DNA of 64,000 nt from Angelakisella massiliensis (GTDB lineage Bacteria; Bacillota; Clostridia; Oscillospirales; Ruminococcaceae). The position numbers and the translations under genes are program-made. This document shows, in pieces, positions 25,875-33,774 of this stretch. The stretch spans positions 558,001 to 622,000 of the forward strand of contig NZ_LT629944.1 in assembly GCF_900104675.1 (NCBI RefSeq). The letters run 5' to 3'. A model generated the notes under the pieces. It was not told the DNA's origin and searched no databases. It saw nothing but the letters and a program-made list of their open reading frames with translations. How positions within the stretch are numbered: position 1 is the stretch's first letter; every line of letters starts with the position of its first letter.

Positions 25875-26384
25875 ATGTTAAGCGAAAATATAAAAGCCAT
25901 CCGAAAATCAAAGGGTCTTTCACAACAAGAGCTTGCCGTCAAACTGAATGTGGTGCGGCAAACCATCTCAAAATGGGAACAAGGATTGTCCGTCCCGGAT
26001 TCCGATCTGTTGATTTCTCTGTCGGAAGCCCTGGGGACACCGGTGAGCACTTTGCTTGGAGAAACTGTTTTGGAATCGGAGGCTGATGCGATAAAAGCAA
26101 TCTCCGAAAAACTGGAAATCATCAATCTGCAGCTTGCCCAAAGAAAAACATTAAGGAGAAAAGTCCTTTTTTGGCTGCTGATTTCATTCTGTGCAGCAAT
26201 AGTGGCTGCTGCTTCGTTTTTGATCGCGGTAAACAGTCCCTACCTGGGTTGGGATTACAGCAATCCGGAACTGGCCGTTGCGGGAGCAGCCTTTCACGTA
26301 TTTGAATGGGGATTTGTCAGGGTGGCGCCCATTATCCTCATTGCAGCAATCATTGGCGCTTTTCTGATTGGGAGAAAAGAATAA
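25875..26384 (+). CDS. XRE-family regulator with two membrane helices
   Basis: The ATG at 25875 follows AAGGAG by nine bases. Residues 1-60 form a classic XRE HTH: LSENIKAIRKSKGLSQQELA, RQTISKWEQGLSVPD. A helix links it to two C-terminal membrane segments (LFWLLISFCAAIVAAASFLIAV and VAPIILIAAIIGAFLIGR). Membrane-tethered XRE proteins are common in Clostridia and probably link membrane state to transcription. It has its own promoter (25812-25840). Targets are unknown; the adjacent GNAT gene is the nearest candidate. Confidence 0.82.
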   Translation: MLSENIKAIRKSKGLSQQELAVKLNVVRQTISKWEQGLSVPDSDLLISLSEALGTPVSTLLGETVLESEADAIKAISEKLEIINLQLAQRKTLRRKVLFWLLISFCAAIVAAASFLIAVNSPYLGWDYSNPELAVAGAAFHVFEWGFVRVAPIILIAAIIGAFLIGRKE

Positions 26385-26470
26385 AGCTTTCTGGGAAGGA
26401 CATTTCCAACAGCTGACCACCTGATAAAACGGAAACATCCTTTTGATTACCATGGGAAAGGAACTGGGTT

Positions 26471-26935
26471 ATGGAAATCAGACTTGCACAGGCACAGGAC
26501 ATTGACGCCTGGATGGCACTGGTGGAACAGGTTCGGGATGTTTTTCCCGGACTGGAGACCGCTGAGGCGATGGAAGAACACAGAGCCACCGTCCTGCGCT
26601 TTATCAAAAATGCTTCCGCCGTCTGCGGGGCAGAGACAGACCGGATGGCAGGCATTTTGCTTTTCTCCAGGGAATCAGGCCAGCTGTGCTTCCTGGCGGT
26701 GGACCCCTCCTACAGAAGGCAGCATATTGCCCGAAAGATGGTGTCCTTGATGCTGACGCAGATGGATGAAGGAAAAGATATTACTGTCACCACCTACCGT
26801 GAGGATGATCCCAATGGACAGGCTGCACGGGCTTTTTACAAGCGTCTGGGCTTTTCGGAAGGAAAACTGACAGAAGAATTTGGCTGCCCGGTACAGGAGT
26901 TCATCTTAAAGCGGCCAGCCGCCGGACAAATATGA
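26471..26935 (+). CDS. GNAT family N-acetyltransferase
   Basis: This is a 154-residue single GNAT domain: MEIRLAQAQDIDAWMALVEQ, the strand LCFLAVDPSYRRQHIARKMV carrying the acetyl-CoA loop (R-R-Q-H-I-A), and NGQAARAFYKRLGF as motif B. It differs from the first GNAT (24301) and is not a recent duplicate. The gap of 86 bases from the XRE membrane gene suggests possible co-transcription. Acceptor unknown. Confidence 0.83.
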   Translation: MEIRLAQAQDIDAWMALVEQVRDVFPGLETAEAMEEHRATVLRFIKNASAVCGAETDRMAGILLFSRESGQLCFLAVDPSYRRQHIARKMVSLMLTQMDEGKDITVTTYREDDPNGQAARAFYKRLGFSEGKLTEEFGCPVQEFILKRPAAGQI

Positions 26936-27000
26936 GCACGGAAAATCGGGCAGAAACCGCTGATTTCCGGTATGCTGAATCCAGAAGGACGGTGTGACCA

Positions 27001-27858
27001 ATGGATTGGGTAACAAGCATCCATCAGGCGATCCAGTATATCGAAGAGCATCTCCGGGAGGAGCTGACCATCGGGGAGATCGCACAGCAGGCGGCCCTGT
27101 CTCCCTTTTACTTTCAAAAGGGCTTTGCCATGCTGTGCGGTATGACGGTGGGCGACTACATCCGCCAGCGCCGGCTTTCCGCCGCCGGAATGGAGGTCCT
27201 CACGACGGACTGGAAGATCATCGACATCGCGCTGGAGTTCGGCTACGATTCCCCGGACAGCTTTACCAAAGCCTTTGCCCGCTTCCATGGGCTTACACCC
27301 GCCGCACTGCGAAAAAGCGGAGGCGCGGTCCGTTCCTTTGCTCCGCTTCGGATCAAAGTCACATTGGAAGGTGGTCAAAACATGGATTGCAAGATCATGA
27401 AAAAAGAGGCGTTCACAGTGCTCTGCCGGGCAAAAACCTTTAAGTATGAGGACGCGTTGGCCCAGGTCCCCAAGTTCTGGGCGGAGCATTTCGCCGCAGG
27501 CGGCGGCAAAGTGGTGTGCGGTATGTACGGCATCAACCTGGACGAAAGCATGGGCGGCAGCGAGTTTGAATATCTCATCGCTGACAACTATGATCCCGCA
27601 AAGGAAATTCCTGACGGCTTCACCACCCGCACCATCCCGGCCCACACCTGGGCGGTGTTTCCCTGTACCGGCCGGATGCCTCAGGCGCTCCAGGGACTGA
27701 ACCAGCAGATCTTCTCCCAGTGGCTGCCCACGAACCCCGACTACAAGATCGCCGCCGGCATCAACGTGGAACTGTACAGCGACGCCAGCAAATTTGAGAA
27801 CGGAACCCAGGATCAGGACTATTACTGCGAGATCTGGATTCCGGTAGTAAAGAAATAA
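27001..27858 (+). CDS. AraC-family regulator with GyrI-like effector-binding domain
   Basis: In this 285-residue protein the N-terminal 105 residues are two AraC HTH motifs (LTIGEIAQQAALSPFYFQKGF and IIDIALEFGYDSPDSFTKAF). Residues 120-285 are a GyrI-like effector-binding domain (MKKEAFTVLCRAKTF ... HTWAVFPCTGRM ... CEIWIPVVKK). This is the Rob/SoxS-type layout that senses small molecules, often drugs, and activates efflux or detoxification genes. The gene is preceded by GGACGGTGTGACC and followed by a strong terminator, so it forms a single-gene unit. Targets are not identifiable here. Confidence 0.88.
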   Translation: MDWVTSIHQAIQYIEEHLREELTIGEIAQQAALSPFYFQKGFAMLCGMTVGDYIRQRRLSAAGMEVLTTDWKIIDIALEFGYDSPDSFTKAFARFHGLTPAALRKSGGAVRSFAPLRIKVTLEGGQNMDCKIMKKEAFTVLCRAKTFKYEDALAQVPKFWAEHFAAGGGKVVCGMYGINLDESMGGSEFEYLIADNYDPAKEIPDGFTTRTIPAHTWAVFPCTGRMPQALQGLNQQIFSQWLPTNPDYKIAAGINVELYSDASKFENGTQDQDYYCEIWIPVVKK

Positions 27859-27867
27859 CACTCCCAT

Positions 27868-27912
27868 ATGCGCCAGGCTCCAGCGAAAATCCAGGAGTCG
27901 GGCGCATTTTTT
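27868..27912 (+). terminator. Intrinsic terminator after the AraC gene
   Basis: ATGCGCC (27868-27874) pairs with GGCGCAT (27901-27907), with an inner CTCC/GGAG pair, followed by a run of six T. Confidence 0.8.
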
Positions 27913-27959
27913 GTTCTCTGCCATGGGGTGCTGGTATCTTCCCTCCGTCTGGCCGGTAC

Positions 27960-27988
27960 TTGCTTCATTTTGGGCTACCATGTATAAT
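27960..27988 (+). promoter_or_regulatory. Sigma-70 promoter of the GDSL-deformylase operon
   Basis: -35 TTGCTT (27960-27965), 17 bases, -10 TATAAT (27983-27988), then the ribosome-binding site AAGGAG before the ATG at 28023. Confidence 0.65.
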
Positions 27989-28022
27989 TCAAGTTGACAG
28001 AAAACGGACAAGGAGCATTGCC

Positions 28023-28595
28023 ATGCGTATTCTCATGTTGGGCAACAGCCTTACCTTTGCCAATCATATGCCACAGACGCTGGCCCTTCTGACCGGAGCG
28101 GAAGTGGTACAGCATACCCGGGGCGGCGCAAGGCTGTCGGAGCACCTGAATCCCAAAACCAAATTGGGCGCGCGGACACAGGCAGCACTGCGGGATGATC
28201 ATTGGGACTTTGTTATCCTTCAGGAAATGAGTCACGGCCCTGTCACTTCCTCCAAAAGTTTCTTTTCCAGCGCAGAGCGGCTTTGCCGGCAAATTCGGGA
28301 GAATGGAGCCATACCCATCCTTTATGCCACCTGGGCCTATGAGAAGGGCAGTGTCAAGCTGACAGAAAAGGGCTGGGACTATGAGGAAATGGCCGGTAAA
28401 ATGTCCGCAGCCTATAGCAAAGCCGCTGATGAAAACCAAGCCCTCATCGCTGATGTGGGACAGCGGTTTTATGAACTGTCCGGCACACAAAATCTTTACG
28501 CTGCCGATGGTGTTCATCCCAATGAAGCCGGCTCCCGTATCGCGGCGGAGATCATTGCGGCGGTGATAAACCAGTATAAGGAGAAACAACCATGA
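28023..28595 (+). CDS. SGNH/GDSL-type hydrolase
   Basis: The 190-residue protein starts at ATG 28023 after ACAAGGAG. It has block I LMLGNSLTFANHMP with the nucleophilic Ser, block II GGARL, a QEMS block and the catalytic Asp-x-x-His in DGVHPNEAG (block V). It is thus a complete SGNH esterase, unlike the chimeric one at 1263-1853. No signal peptide, so it acts in the cytoplasm, perhaps deacetylating a sugar or an acyl metabolite. It is the first gene of a five-gene operon with deformylase, TIGR04076-like, SDR and flavodoxin genes, and overlaps the deformylase by four bases. Confidence 0.85.
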   Translation: MRILMLGNSLTFANHMPQTLALLTGAEVVQHTRGGARLSEHLNPKTKLGARTQAALRDDHWDFVILQEMSHGPVTSSKSFFSSAERLCRQIRENGAIPILYATWAYEKGSVKLTEKGWDYEEMAGKMSAAYSKAADENQALIADVGQRFYELSGTQNLYAADGVHPNEAGSRIAAEIIAAVINQYKEKQP

Positions 28596-29002
28596 TTCGA
28601 GAGATCTGCAAAGATGAAGCATTTCTGGCTCAAAAGGCAGAAGCCGCCACTCCGGAGGATAAGGAGATTGCTGCTGACCTGCTTGAAACCCTGGAGCACC
28701 ATAAGGACGGCTGTGTAGGTATGGCCGCCAACATGATCGGCGTAAACAAGCGCATCATCGCTTTCGACAACGAGGGTGAATATATGGTGATGTTCAATCC
28801 GGAGATCATCAAAAAATCCGGCCCCTATGATACGGAGGAGGGCTGTCTTTCCCTTACCGGAACCCGTCCGGCCAAGCGGTGGGAATCCATCAAAGTACGC
28901 TGGCAGAACGAGCATTTCCAGCAGCGGCTGAAAACCTTCCATGGCTGGACAGCTCAGATCATCCAGCATGAAATCGACCATTGTGAGGGAATCATCATAT
29001 GA
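28592..29002 (+). CDS. def: Peptide deformylase (short, variant motif 1)
   Basis: This 136-residue protein is in the short, type-III-like size range. Motif 2 EGCLSL (83-88, metal Cys) and motif 3 HEIDH (126-130, metal His and catalytic Glu) are intact. Motif 1, normally GxGLAAxQ, is GMAANMIG here, so the Gln that stabilises the formyl group is replaced by Asn/Met. It may be a working secondary deformylase or a divergent homologue with another amide substrate. It overlaps genes on both sides by four bases; a housekeeping def is normally elsewhere, with fmt. The C-terminus stops shortly after HEIDHCEGIII. Confidence 0.82.
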   Translation: MIREICKDEAFLAQKAEAATPEDKEIAADLLETLEHHKDGCVGMAANMIGVNKRIIAFDNEGEYMVMFNPEIIKKSGPYDTEEGCLSLTGTRPAKRWESIKVRWQNEHFQQRLKTFHGWTAQIIQHEIDHCEGIII

Positions 29003-29313
29003 AAAAGTGTAAAATCACCGTCATGCGCATCACCCGGTATGAGGATTTGATGGCCCAGTATGAGAACCCCATCTCCCATGCCTGCGACATGAAGGTGGGA
29101 CAGGTATTCATCGCCAACGGCTGGGAAAAACCGGAGGGCTTTTGTCAAAGCGCCTGGGACACCCTCTCCCCTTTTGTGCTGGCGCTGAGCCACGGCGGAG
29201 AGAACTTTTATGACGGCTGGATGAAGAATCCAAAATCCGCCATGCTCTCCTGCAACGATGGCTTCCGCCCTGTGAGCTTTCTGGTGGAAGCCCTGGACCA
29301 GGACGCAGACTGA
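28999..29313 (+). CDS. TIGR04076-like small protein
   Basis: This 104-residue protein has the pattern KKCKITVMRITRYEDL, FIANGWEKPEGFC, then WDTLSPFVLALSHGG and the C-terminal CNDGFRPVSFLVEAL. It resembles the TIGR04076 family of unknown function, found near redox and radical enzymes in Clostridia. Two Cys (in FCQSAW and LSCNDGF) are suggestive of metal or redox chemistry. It overlaps the deformylase by four bases and precedes the SDR gene by twelve. Confidence 0.65.
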   Translation: MKKCKITVMRITRYEDLMAQYENPISHACDMKVGQVFIANGWEKPEGFCQSAWDTLSPFVLALSHGGENFYDGWMKNPKSAMLSCNDGFRPVSFLVEALDQDAD

Positions 29314-29325
29314 GGAGGAAATACC

Positions 29326-30042
29326 ATGTTTAAAAACAAAGTTGCAGTGATCACCGGCGGTGGTAAGGGGATCGGCAAAGCCATCGGGGAACAATTCCAA
29401 AAGGAAGGGGCCAGGGTATGCGTCATTGACCTGCTGCCCAATGATTACTTTCAGGGCGATCTGGCCGATCAGGCTGTGCTGGAGCAGTTTGCCCACAAGG
29501 TCATCGCCGACTACGGTCACATAGATTATCTCATCAACAACGCTCTGCCCCTGATGAAGGGTATTGACCAGTGCAGCTATGATGAGTTCAATTACGCGCT
29601 GCGGGTGGGTGTCACCGCTCCCTTTTATCTTGCCAAATTGTTTGCCCCTCATTTTGCTCCCGGCGGCGCCATTGTCAATATCTCCTCCTCCCGGGACCGG
29701 ATGAGCCAACCTCAGACCGAAAGCTACACAGCGGCCAAGGGAGGCATCTCCGCCCTTACCCACGCCTTAGCCGTGAGCCTCAGCGGCAAGGTGCGGGTCA
29801 ATTCCATCTCTCCCGGCTGGATCGACACCGATTATACGGTTTATGATGGCCCGGATGCCATCCAGCAGCCTGCGGGCCGGGTAGGCAATCCTCTGGATAT
29901 TGCCAATATGGTCCTGTACCTCTGTTCGGACAAAGCAGGCTTTATCACCGGGGAAAATATTTGCATTGACGGTGGCATGACCCGTCAGATGATTTACCAC
30001 AACGACTTCGGCTGGAAGCTGCAAGGAGGAAACCACTTATGA
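29326..30042 (+). CDS. Short-chain dehydrogenase/reductase
   Basis: In this 238-residue classical SDR the Rossmann motif is VITGGGKGIGKAIG, followed by NNALP in the NNAG position. The catalytic tetrad is Ser in NISSSRDRM and Tyr-x-x-x-Lys in YTAAKGG. The C-terminal glycine-rich loop is ENICIDGGMTRQM. It oxidises or reduces a hydroxyl/keto group using NAD(P)(H); the substrate is unknown. Ribosome-binding site GAGGAGGAAATACC. It overlaps the flavodoxin gene by four bases, suggesting a shared redox pathway. Confidence 0.9.
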   Translation: MFKNKVAVITGGGKGIGKAIGEQFQKEGARVCVIDLLPNDYFQGDLADQAVLEQFAHKVIADYGHIDYLINNALPLMKGIDQCSYDEFNYALRVGVTAPFYLAKLFAPHFAPGGAIVNISSSRDRMSQPQTESYTAAKGGISALTHALAVSLSGKVRVNSISPGWIDTDYTVYDGPDAIQQPAGRVGNPLDIANMVLYLCSDKAGFITGENICIDGGMTRQMIYHNDFGWKLQGGNHL

Positions 30043-30500
30043 AAACCGCAATCTGCTACTACTCCCGCCACCATGGCAATACCCTCAAAGTTCTGGAGGC
30101 CATGGCTCAGGAAGGTGAAATTCATCTTATTGATGTAACTGCCCGCCAAACCGTTCAGCTGATGGAGTATGACTGCATCGGCTTTGCCTCCGGCATCTAT
30201 GGCTTTGAGTTTCAAAAAGCTGTGGTGGAGTTTGCCCGGCAGTATCTGCCTGCGGGCAAGCCGGTATTTTTCATCTACACCTACGGCGGGGTCAAAGGCA
30301 CCGGCTCAAAGGCTGTAGCGGAAATAGCCAATGCCAAGGGATGTTCCATTCTGGGGGAATTTTCCTGCAAGGGTTACGATACCTTTGGTCCTTTTAAAAT
30401 GGTGGGCGGCATCGCCAAGGGTCATCCTGACACACAGGATCTGGACAACGCCCGCCGATTTTTCCGGCAGATCCAGGAAGGTCTGGAAGAAAAACAATAA
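30039..30500 (+). CDS. Flavodoxin family protein
   Basis: This 153-residue protein has the phosphate loop ICYYSRHHGNTLKVL (T/S-x-T-G-N-T-like, here SRHHGNT) and the glycine-rich FMN loops IGFASGIYGFEF and YTYGGVKGTGSKAVAE. It is a flavodoxin or flavodoxin-like domain protein that carries one or two electrons, perhaps to the neighbouring SDR. It is the last gene of the operon; a hairpin with T-run lies 135 bases after the stop. Confidence 0.85.
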   Translation: MKTAICYYSRHHGNTLKVLEAMAQEGEIHLIDVTARQTVQLMEYDCIGFASGIYGFEFQKAVVEFARQYLPAGKPVFFIYTYGGVKGTGSKAVAEIANAKGCSILGEFSCKGYDTFGPFKMVGGIAKGHPDTQDLDNARRFFRQIQEGLEEKQ

Positions 30501-30558
30501 AAGCGGAAAAAAACTAAACCCGGCATGGGATTTTCTCCAAAGCAATTTCAAAAGAACA

Positions 30559-30593
30559 CCCCAACACCTTGTATACTGGGACGCCGCAGACTG
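30559..30593. repeat. Direct repeat, left copy
   Basis: It starts CCCCAACACCTTGTAT and ends in GACGCCGCAGACTGT. The right copy, at 30795-30827, differs by one transition and a two-base gap. The two lie 236 bases apart and bracket a hairpin-rich block with no gene. Confidence 0.75.
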
Positions 30594-30634
30594 TAAAAAA
30601 CCTATTTCAAGGGAAAAGTAAAATTTAAAATCAT

Positions 30635-30661
30635 AAAAATCAGGACATGCGCCTGATTTTT
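30635..30661 (+). terminator. Intrinsic terminator inside the repeat block
   Basis: AAAAATCAGG, a seven-base loop, then CCTGATTTTT. The stem is ten base pairs and ends in a T-run, a good terminator for the flavodoxin operon and symmetrical enough to work in both directions. Confidence 0.7.
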
Positions 30662-30703
30662 ATACCACGACCCGTGCCCACTGGGGCGCGAAACCGGGGG
30701 TAT

Positions 30704-30788
30704 CGCCGCTGGTTTCGTCAGGAACCAGCGGCGTATCCAGGGGGTATTGGATACCCCCTGGAAGCGTGTCGAACTTTTTCGACACGCT
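30704..30788. repeat. Three adjacent perfect hairpins
   Basis: Hairpin 1, 30704-30733, has a 13-bp stem (one G-T) with loop GTCA. Hairpin 2, 30736-30762, has a 12-bp stem with loop TGG. Hairpin 3, 30763-30788, has an 11-bp stem with a four-base loop. They are separated by two and zero bases and fill an 85-base block entirely. No T-run follows any of them, so they are not ordinary terminators. The whole lies between the 35-base direct repeats and upstream of the phosphoesterase gene. Confidence 0.85.
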
Positions 30789-30794
30789 CGGACG

Positions 30795-30827
30795 CCCCAA
30801 CACCTTGTATGCTGGGACGCCGGACTG
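30795..30827. repeat. Direct repeat, right copy
   Basis: It starts CCCCAACACCTTGTATG and ends GACGCCGGACTGT. It is the second copy of the repeat at 30559-30593 and lies seven bases after the third hairpin. Confidence 0.75.
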
Positions 30828-30856
30828 TCAAGTCAAACAGGACAGGAGGATCACAT

Positions 30857-31315
30857 ATGAAGCTTGCCATTGTATCTGACACCCATGGCCTGCTGCGGCC
30901 CCAGGTGGTGGAGCAGCTGAAAAACGCCGATGTCATCCTCCACGGAGGGGACATCAATAAGCAGACCATTGTGGACCAGCTGCGGCAGTACGCGCCCCTC
31001 TACATCGTCCGGGGCAATAACGACAAGGAGTGGGCTGAGGCTATCCCCCACCATCTCACTTTTACTTTGGAAGGTGTCAACTTTTTCATGGTCCACAACA
31101 GAAAAGAAATTCCGGAGGACCTCTCAGGGGTGGATGTGGTGGTGTTTGGACACTCCCACCAGGCTTTATTGGAAGAAAAAGACGGCATTCTCTGGCTCAA
31201 TCCCGGTTCCTGCGGTCCCCGGCGGTTCCATCAGGAGATTTCCATGATGACGGCAGAAATCGTGGATGGAAAAATTCAGGTGGAAAAGATCGTCATTCCC
31301 CATGAGGTGAAATAA
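30857..31315 (+). CDS. YfcE/MJ0936-type metallophosphoesterase
   Basis: The ATG at 30857 follows GACAGGAGGATCACAT; a longer in-frame reading to 30647 would cross the hairpin block and is rejected. The 152-residue protein has the metal-binding order SDTHGLL, HGGDIN, VRGNNDKEW (GNND) and GHSHQALL, followed by LNPGSCGPRR. It is a dimetal phosphodiesterase; homologues cleave cyclic nucleotide-like or bis-p-nitrophenyl substrates, but the natural substrate is unclear. Its stop TAA shares the A with the next ATG (TAATG). Confidence 0.9.
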   Translation: MKLAIVSDTHGLLRPQVVEQLKNADVILHGGDINKQTIVDQLRQYAPLYIVRGNNDKEWAEAIPHHLTFTLEGVNFFMVHNRKEIPEDLSGVDVVVFGHSHQALLEEKDGILWLNPGSCGPRRFHQEISMMTAEIVDGKIQVEKIVIPHEVK

Positions 31316-31815
31316 TGGAACTGGGACTGACCTTTCCGCTCCAGCGATTTTTGAAAATGAAAACACCTCCCTATGGTGCAGAGACGGATCGGCGTTTTTG
31401 CTGGGATCTTCATGTGATCTACCTGCAGGGGAGGTGCTGTCTGCTGGCTGTCCACTGTTACAGTCGTTATTCCTTCGTCCGCTGTGATGTATCACCCTTT
31501 CAGTGGGCGGATCTTCCGGGACTGTTCCTGGGAGGACTGACAGAAAGCCTTTCCGCCGGGGGATTTGCTTCCAATCAGATGGAGGCATATCTCCGGCAGG
31601 CGGAGGACATCCAAATTACCCGCACCCATGGCCGCCGGGAGGTGGCTTTTCTCAACCGGGCTTGGGATGATGTGCTGGCTCTGGATTTTTGCCTGGACAC
31701 CTCCCGCCAGGTGCAGCCGCTGCTGGACCATGGTGTAAATACCCGTCCCAGCCGGTGCGTTGGCTTTGAAGGGCTTGGAACGGGGCTGGAACGGATGAGA
31801 GAGCTTTTGAAGTAA
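31315..31815 (+). CDS. Unknown protein, possibly DUF6933-like
   Basis: This 166-residue soluble protein is coupled to the phosphoesterase by TAATG. It reads MELGLTFPLQRFLKMKTPPY, then FCWDLHVIYLQGRCCLLAVH and CYSRYSFVRC. It vaguely recalls DUF6933 proteins (small, with a W-x-x-x-x-Y-Q strand early) but I am not sure. There is no catalytic motif. The C-terminus, PSRCVGFEGLGTGLERMREL, is conserved-looking. Co-transcription with the phosphoesterase and hydrolase is likely. Confidence 0.6.
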   Translation: MELGLTFPLQRFLKMKTPPYGAETDRRFCWDLHVIYLQGRCCLLAVHCYSRYSFVRCDVSPFQWADLPGLFLGGLTESLSAGGFASNQMEAYLRQAEDIQITRTHGRREVAFLNRAWDDVLALDFCLDTSRQVQPLLDHGVNTRPSRCVGFEGLGTGLERMRELLK

Positions 31816-31829
31816 AGGGAAATGGTAAT

Positions 31830-32519
31830 ATGCAAACCGAAAAATTTTATATAGGCACAGTTCCCGCAGTTTTATACGGGAGACCTGCGGACCAGGGATA
31901 TATTTTTCTTCACGGTCAGATGGGCTGCAAGGAGGAGGCGGAAGCCTTTGCCCAGGTAGTTTGTCCAAAAGGATTTGAGGTGCTGTCCATCGATCTCCCC
32001 GGTCATGGGCAGCGGCAGAATCGGGGAGAGGCACTGCTTCCCTGGACAGCGGCGGCGGACATCCGAGGAGCGCTGGACTGGGCAGAGAAGCGGTGGAAAA
32101 GGATCTCCCTTCGGGCAAACAGCATTGGGGCTTACTTTGCCATGCTGGCTTTTGATCACCCCTGCCGTGCCCTGCTGGTCTCCCCCGTTCTGGATATGGA
32201 AGGGCTTATTTTGACGATGATGGGCTGGGCCGGGGTGACGGAAGAGCAGCTGCAAAAACAGGGCGAGATCGCCACCTCCTTTGGACAAACCCTCTCCTGG
32301 GACTACCTGTGCTGGGTGCGGGAGCATCCGGTCCATAACTGGAGCTGTCCGGTTCGCATCCTGTACGGAAGCGGTGACAACATGATCTGCCGCAGTGTGG
32401 TGGAAGAATATGTCCGCGGGCACAATGCCGCTCTCACGGTGGTGGAAGGCGGGGAACACTGGTTCCATACACCGGAGCAATTGGCCGCGCTGAAAGAATG
32501 GGAGGAGACGGAAGCTTGA
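31830..32519 (+). CDS. Alpha/beta hydrolase
   Basis: This 229-residue protein shows the alpha/beta-hydrolase order: oxyanion HGQMGCKEEAE, DLPGHGQRQNRGEA, nucleophile elbow ANSIGAYFA (A-x-S-x-G in place of G-x-S-x-G), acid in GSGDNM, and the catalytic His in GGEHWFH. It is a cytoplasmic esterase or lipase-like enzyme. It begins 14 bases after the upstream gene, and its stop overlaps the TTG start of the next gene (TTGA), so the three are one unit. Confidence 0.85.
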   Translation: MQTEKFYIGTVPAVLYGRPADQGYIFLHGQMGCKEEAEAFAQVVCPKGFEVLSIDLPGHGQRQNRGEALLPWTAAADIRGALDWAEKRWKRISLRANSIGAYFAMLAFDHPCRALLVSPVLDMEGLILTMMGWAGVTEEQLQKQGEIATSFGQTLSWDYLCWVREHPVHNWSCPVRILYGSGDNMICRSVVEEYVRGHNAALTVVEGGEHWFHTPEQLAALKEWEETEA

Positions 32520-33616
32520 GTCGGGAAGAATGTCTGATCTGCAAGGCTCCCCTGGAATACCTGGTCCGGGATGAGCTCATGGAGTGCGCCATCTGCCATA
32601 AAAAAGAGCCCAGCAAAACCCGCTGTGTGAAGGGCCATTATGTCTGTAATGAATGCCATACCCAGGGAATGGACTGCATTTTCGGCCTGTGCCTCGCCGA
32701 GACCTCCGCCGATCCTGTGGTCATTCTCCGGAAGATGATGGACCAGCCTTTCTGCCATATGCACGGCCCGGAGCACCATGTGATGGTGGGGGCGGCTCTG
32801 CTTACCGCTTACAAAAACGCCGGAGGCCGGCTGGAGCTGGAAAAAGCTCTTCATGAAATGTACAGCCGGGGCAAAGAGGTCCCCGGCGGGGCGTGCGGCT
32901 TCTGGGGAGCCTGTGGAGCGGGGATCAGCGCCGGACAATTTCTGGCCATTGTTACCGATTCCACTCCCCTGGCCCGGGAGCCCTGGGGCCTGAGCAATCA
33001 AATGACTGCCCGGGCGCTGGAAAGTATCGGCAAGGCAGGAGGCCCCCGATGCTGCAAGCGAGATTCCTTCCTTGCGGTTCTTGCTGCCGTGGACTTTGTC
33101 AGGGAACATTTTGGGGTGGAAATGGAGCGTACTGTCCCGGTCTGCTCCTACAGCCCTGAAAACGGCCAGTGCATCGGCAGGCGCTGCCCCTTCTCCAAAG
33201 CCAGACGGCAAAATCCTAAAGTGGCATTTCTTTGCGTCCACAATTCCTACCGCAGCCAGATGGCGGAGGCACTGGGCAAAAAGCTGGCCGGGGATGTGTT
33301 TAATAGTTTCTCCGCCGGCACCAGTCCCACCGCCCGAATCAATCCTGATGCTGTGCGGCTGATAAAACAGATCTATGGTATCGACATGGAGCAGACACAG
33401 CACAGCAAATCTCTGGAGCAGCTGCCGGCGGTGGATATTGTGGTGACCATGGGCTGCAATGTCCAGTGCCCCACTTTGCCATGCTCCCACCGGGAGGACT
33501 GGGGACTGGATGACCCCAGCGGTAAGGGGGATCAGGAATTTCTCGCCACCATAGCCCGAATTGAGGAGAAGATCCTGGATCTGAAGCACCGCATCCAGAA
33601 AGGCGAGCTGGGCTGA
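32516..33616 (+). CDS. DUF5714 protein fused to a low-molecular-weight-phosphatase-type arsenate reductase
   Basis: In this 366-residue protein a Cys-rich start (ECLICKAPLEYL, MECAICHKKEPSKTRC) leads into a DUF5714 domain (about 1-230) containing HMHGPEHHVM and GACGFWGACGAG. Residues 235 on are an ArsC/LMW-PTP fold: AFLCVHNSYRSQMAEAL (C-x5-R phosphate loop), FSAGT and VVTMGCNVQCPTLPC with the second and third redox Cys. It should reduce arsenate with thiols, although the Cys-rich half suggests another role. TTG 32516 is preferred, eight bases after GGGAGGAGA. A strong terminator follows. Confidence 0.85.
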   Translation: MSREECLICKAPLEYLVRDELMECAICHKKEPSKTRCVKGHYVCNECHTQGMDCIFGLCLAETSADPVVILRKMMDQPFCHMHGPEHHVMVGAALLTAYKNAGGRLELEKALHEMYSRGKEVPGGACGFWGACGAGISAGQFLAIVTDSTPLAREPWGLSNQMTARALESIGKAGGPRCCKRDSFLAVLAAVDFVREHFGVEMERTVPVCSYSPENGQCIGRRCPFSKARRQNPKVAFLCVHNSYRSQMAEALGKKLAGDVFNSFSAGTSPTARINPDAVRLIKQIYGIDMEQTQHSKSLEQLPAVDIVVTMGCNVQCPTLPCSHREDWGLDDPSGKGDQEFLATIARIEEKILDLKHRIQKGELG

Positions 33617-33625
33617 TTGGAAGAA

Positions 33626-33673
33626 AAAGAGAACCCGGGGTTTCTGTAAATTCGGAAGCTCCGGGTTCTCTTT
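33626..33673. terminator. Bidirectional terminator between convergent genes
   Basis: AAAGAGAACCCGG (33626-33638) pairs with CCGGGTTCTCTTT (33661-33673): a perfect 13-bp stem, closing on A/T ends that provide U-runs in both directions. Confidence 0.78.
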
Positions 33674-33774
33674 GGTTACTTCAAAATCTGTTTCAGCATC
33701 TCCCGATGGGAGAAATCCTATGGGGAAAGCCTTCATAGGCAATCCATGGAAAAAGTTCAGCGCTGTGCCGCCTG

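Noticed and set aside
30704-30827. CRISPR array or attenuator in the hairpin block
   Set aside because: Only two copies of the repeat exist, with no regular spacers, and no hairpin has a U-run.
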